Assembly: GCA_002405445.1 (NCBI GenBank)
Contig: DHLV01000230.1
Span: forward strand, 1-6,849
DNA length: 6,849 nt
Direction: 5' to 3'
Source: Flammeovirgaceae bacterium UBA4659
GTDB lineage: Bacteria; Bacteroidota; Bacteroidia; Cytophagales; Cyclobacteriaceae
Shown: in pieces, positions 6,077-6,849 of the stretch
Position numbering within the stretch: the first letter of the stretch is position 1
How the letters are laid out: every line of letters begins with the position of its first letter
The notes under the pieces: model-generated
Told to the model about the DNA's origin: nothing
What the model saw: the letters and a program-made list of their open reading frames with translations, nothing else
Database searches by the model: none
Position numbers and translations under genes: made by a program

Positions 6077-6849
6077 CTACTTACTTGACACCACCCAAGG
6101 TGACGAGAAATACAATTCAGCCTCCAACGCATAATGGTCAGATAGGTCTCGGTGTTTTTCATGCCAGCGGTTTTGGATTCTCCTAATCTGCCTTGTAGCA
6201 GAAATCAAAAATGGCTGATTGGCCTTTAATAGTATGTAATCAATTAAATCTCGCTGAGTTCCCGGCTCCGAAGTGATATCATTGGAAAGTCTATCGTACG
6301 ACCAGCGAATGTCGCCCCCCAGTTCACCATCTTCTGCATGCAATGTTTGAAGCATAAAATTGTACTCTTCGCTTTGCCGGTGAATGTTAAAGTCCCCGCA
6401 AATTATTTGCGGGACGCCTTCTCGATGGAAAGGCTTTAGCAACCTTTGGTAGAATTCCACACACTGGCTTTGCCTTACCCACGGCTGACCAGCATTCTGC
6501 AAATGGGTAGCAGCAACTTGTATTATTGTTCCATGAACCGATATTTCTGCTATCAAACCACCTTTGCGTGAAAAAGCATCAACCCCTGAACGATTTTTGA
6601 AAACAATCGATTGGGTTGACACAATCGGATGCCTACTGAAAATCCAAAGTCCGCTATTGGTTCGGTACGAAATCAACTTTTGGTTCGCAGGCCCGGCTTG
6701 ATAAGGAAACTCTTCTTTTAATTCGTCAAAAATCTTCTTTCTAGCTTTCCGCTGAAAAGCTTCCTGAAATACAATCACGTCATAGTCAGAATGCTTCAGG
6801 GTTTTACCAATCAACGCTGCGCGTTGCGCCTTACCCGTTGCCTTGATGA
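6077..6849 (-). CDS. Endonuclease/exonuclease/phosphatase-family protein, neutral sphingomyelinase-like (5' end missing)
   Basis: The frame is open from the stop TAG (6079-6077) through the right edge of the window, so the N-terminus lies outside. The TTG at 6814 is not a likely start, because conserved-looking sequence (IKATGKAQRAAL) continues upstream in frame. Family landmarks in order are VIVFQEAF with the metal-binding Glu codon at 6763-6761, ATHLQ with His at 6505-6503, CGDFNI with Asp at 6394-6392, LIDYIL with Asp at 6241-6239, and LSDHYALEAEL with catalytic His at 6136-6134. The QEAF, THLQ and SDHYALEA forms resemble bacterial neutral sphingomyelinases, which cleave phosphocholine from sphingomyelin with Mg2+, more than DNA exonuclease III. 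Export cannot be judged without the N-terminus. The real substrate could be another phospholipid or phosphodiester. The family is secure, the sphingomyelinase assignment moderate. Confidence 0.82.
   Translation of the reverse strand, partial: IKATGKAQRAALIGKTLKHSDYDVIVFQEAFQRKARKKIFDELKEEFPYQAGPANQKLISYRTNSGLWIFSRHPIVSTQSIVFKNRSGVDAFSRKGGLIAEISVHGTIIQVAATHLQNAGQPWVRQSQCVEFYQRLLKPFHREGVPQIICGDFNIHRQSEEYNFMLQTLHAEDGELGGDIRWSYDRLSNDITSEPGTQRDLIDYILLKANQPFLISATRQIRRIQNRWHEKHRDLSDHYALEAELYFSSPWVVSSK

Noticed and set aside
6089..6106. Small CACC-CAA-GGTG hairpin near the convergent stops
   Set aside because: The stem is only 4 bp, lies within coding sequence and has no T-run, so it cannot be called a terminator.
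6812..6814. TTG as the start of the phosphodiesterase-like gene
   Set aside because: The frame stays open with plausible protein sequence to the window edge, so the gene is cut by the window rather than starting here.

Overview
The window looks like chromosomal DNA from a member of the Bacteroidota, probably of the Cytophagales/Chitinophagales type. The reasons are moderate GC content, the lack of clear Shine-Dalgarno sequences before most genes, several upstream elements resembling the Bacteroidota -33/-7 promoter (TTG and TAnnTTTG), and protein types common in that phylum: an exported hydroxypyruvate isomerase-like TIM barrel, a DUF4097-type beta-helix protein, a long-form LOG protein and a TIGR01777 epimerase. 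This placement is inferred from protein style, not from a marker gene. I see no rRNA, tRNA, CRISPR array, insertion sequence or phage gene, and no gene-free stretch longer than about 120 bases.

Layout from left to right. A short tail of an upstream gene may end at base 42. It is followed closely by a plus-strand exported sugar isomerase/epimerase-like protein (47-910). This converges on a minus-strand block that runs from about 5316 down to 929. In transcription order the block holds a TIGR01777 NAD(P)-dependent epimerase (5316-4411), a LOG-family nucleotide phosphoribohydrolase (4309-3536), a creatininase-family amidohydrolase (3502-2741), a purine nucleoside phosphorylase (2741-1923) and an exported DUF4097-like protein (1801-929). 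Divergent from the epimerase is a plus-strand exported coiled-coil protein of unknown function (5380-6075). Its stop codon lies one base from the stop of a converging endonuclease/exonuclease/phosphatase-family gene resembling neutral sphingomyelinase (6077 to beyond 6849), which is cut by the window edge.

The most coherent unit is LOG, creatininase-family hydrolase and PNP. The gaps are 33 bases and then a one-base TGATG stop/start overlap, so an operon is likely. Two of the three enzymes belong to families that release free purine bases, from nucleotides (LOG) and from nucleosides (PNP). The third belongs to a metal-dependent amidohydrolase family acting on cyclic amides and formamides. A purine salvage or clean-up role is a reasonable inference, but the substrate of the middle enzyme is not known. 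The PNP has an unusual purine pocket by eye: Asp and Ile stand where mammalian PNP has Asn243 and His257, a combination reminiscent of methylthioadenosine phosphorylase, while the PNP-type Glu201 equivalent is kept.

The rest of the window looks like ordinary genome content. I found no clear sign of a wholly new system. The best leads are the base-releasing gene cluster, the hybrid PNP pocket and the uncharacterised secreted coiled-coil protein.
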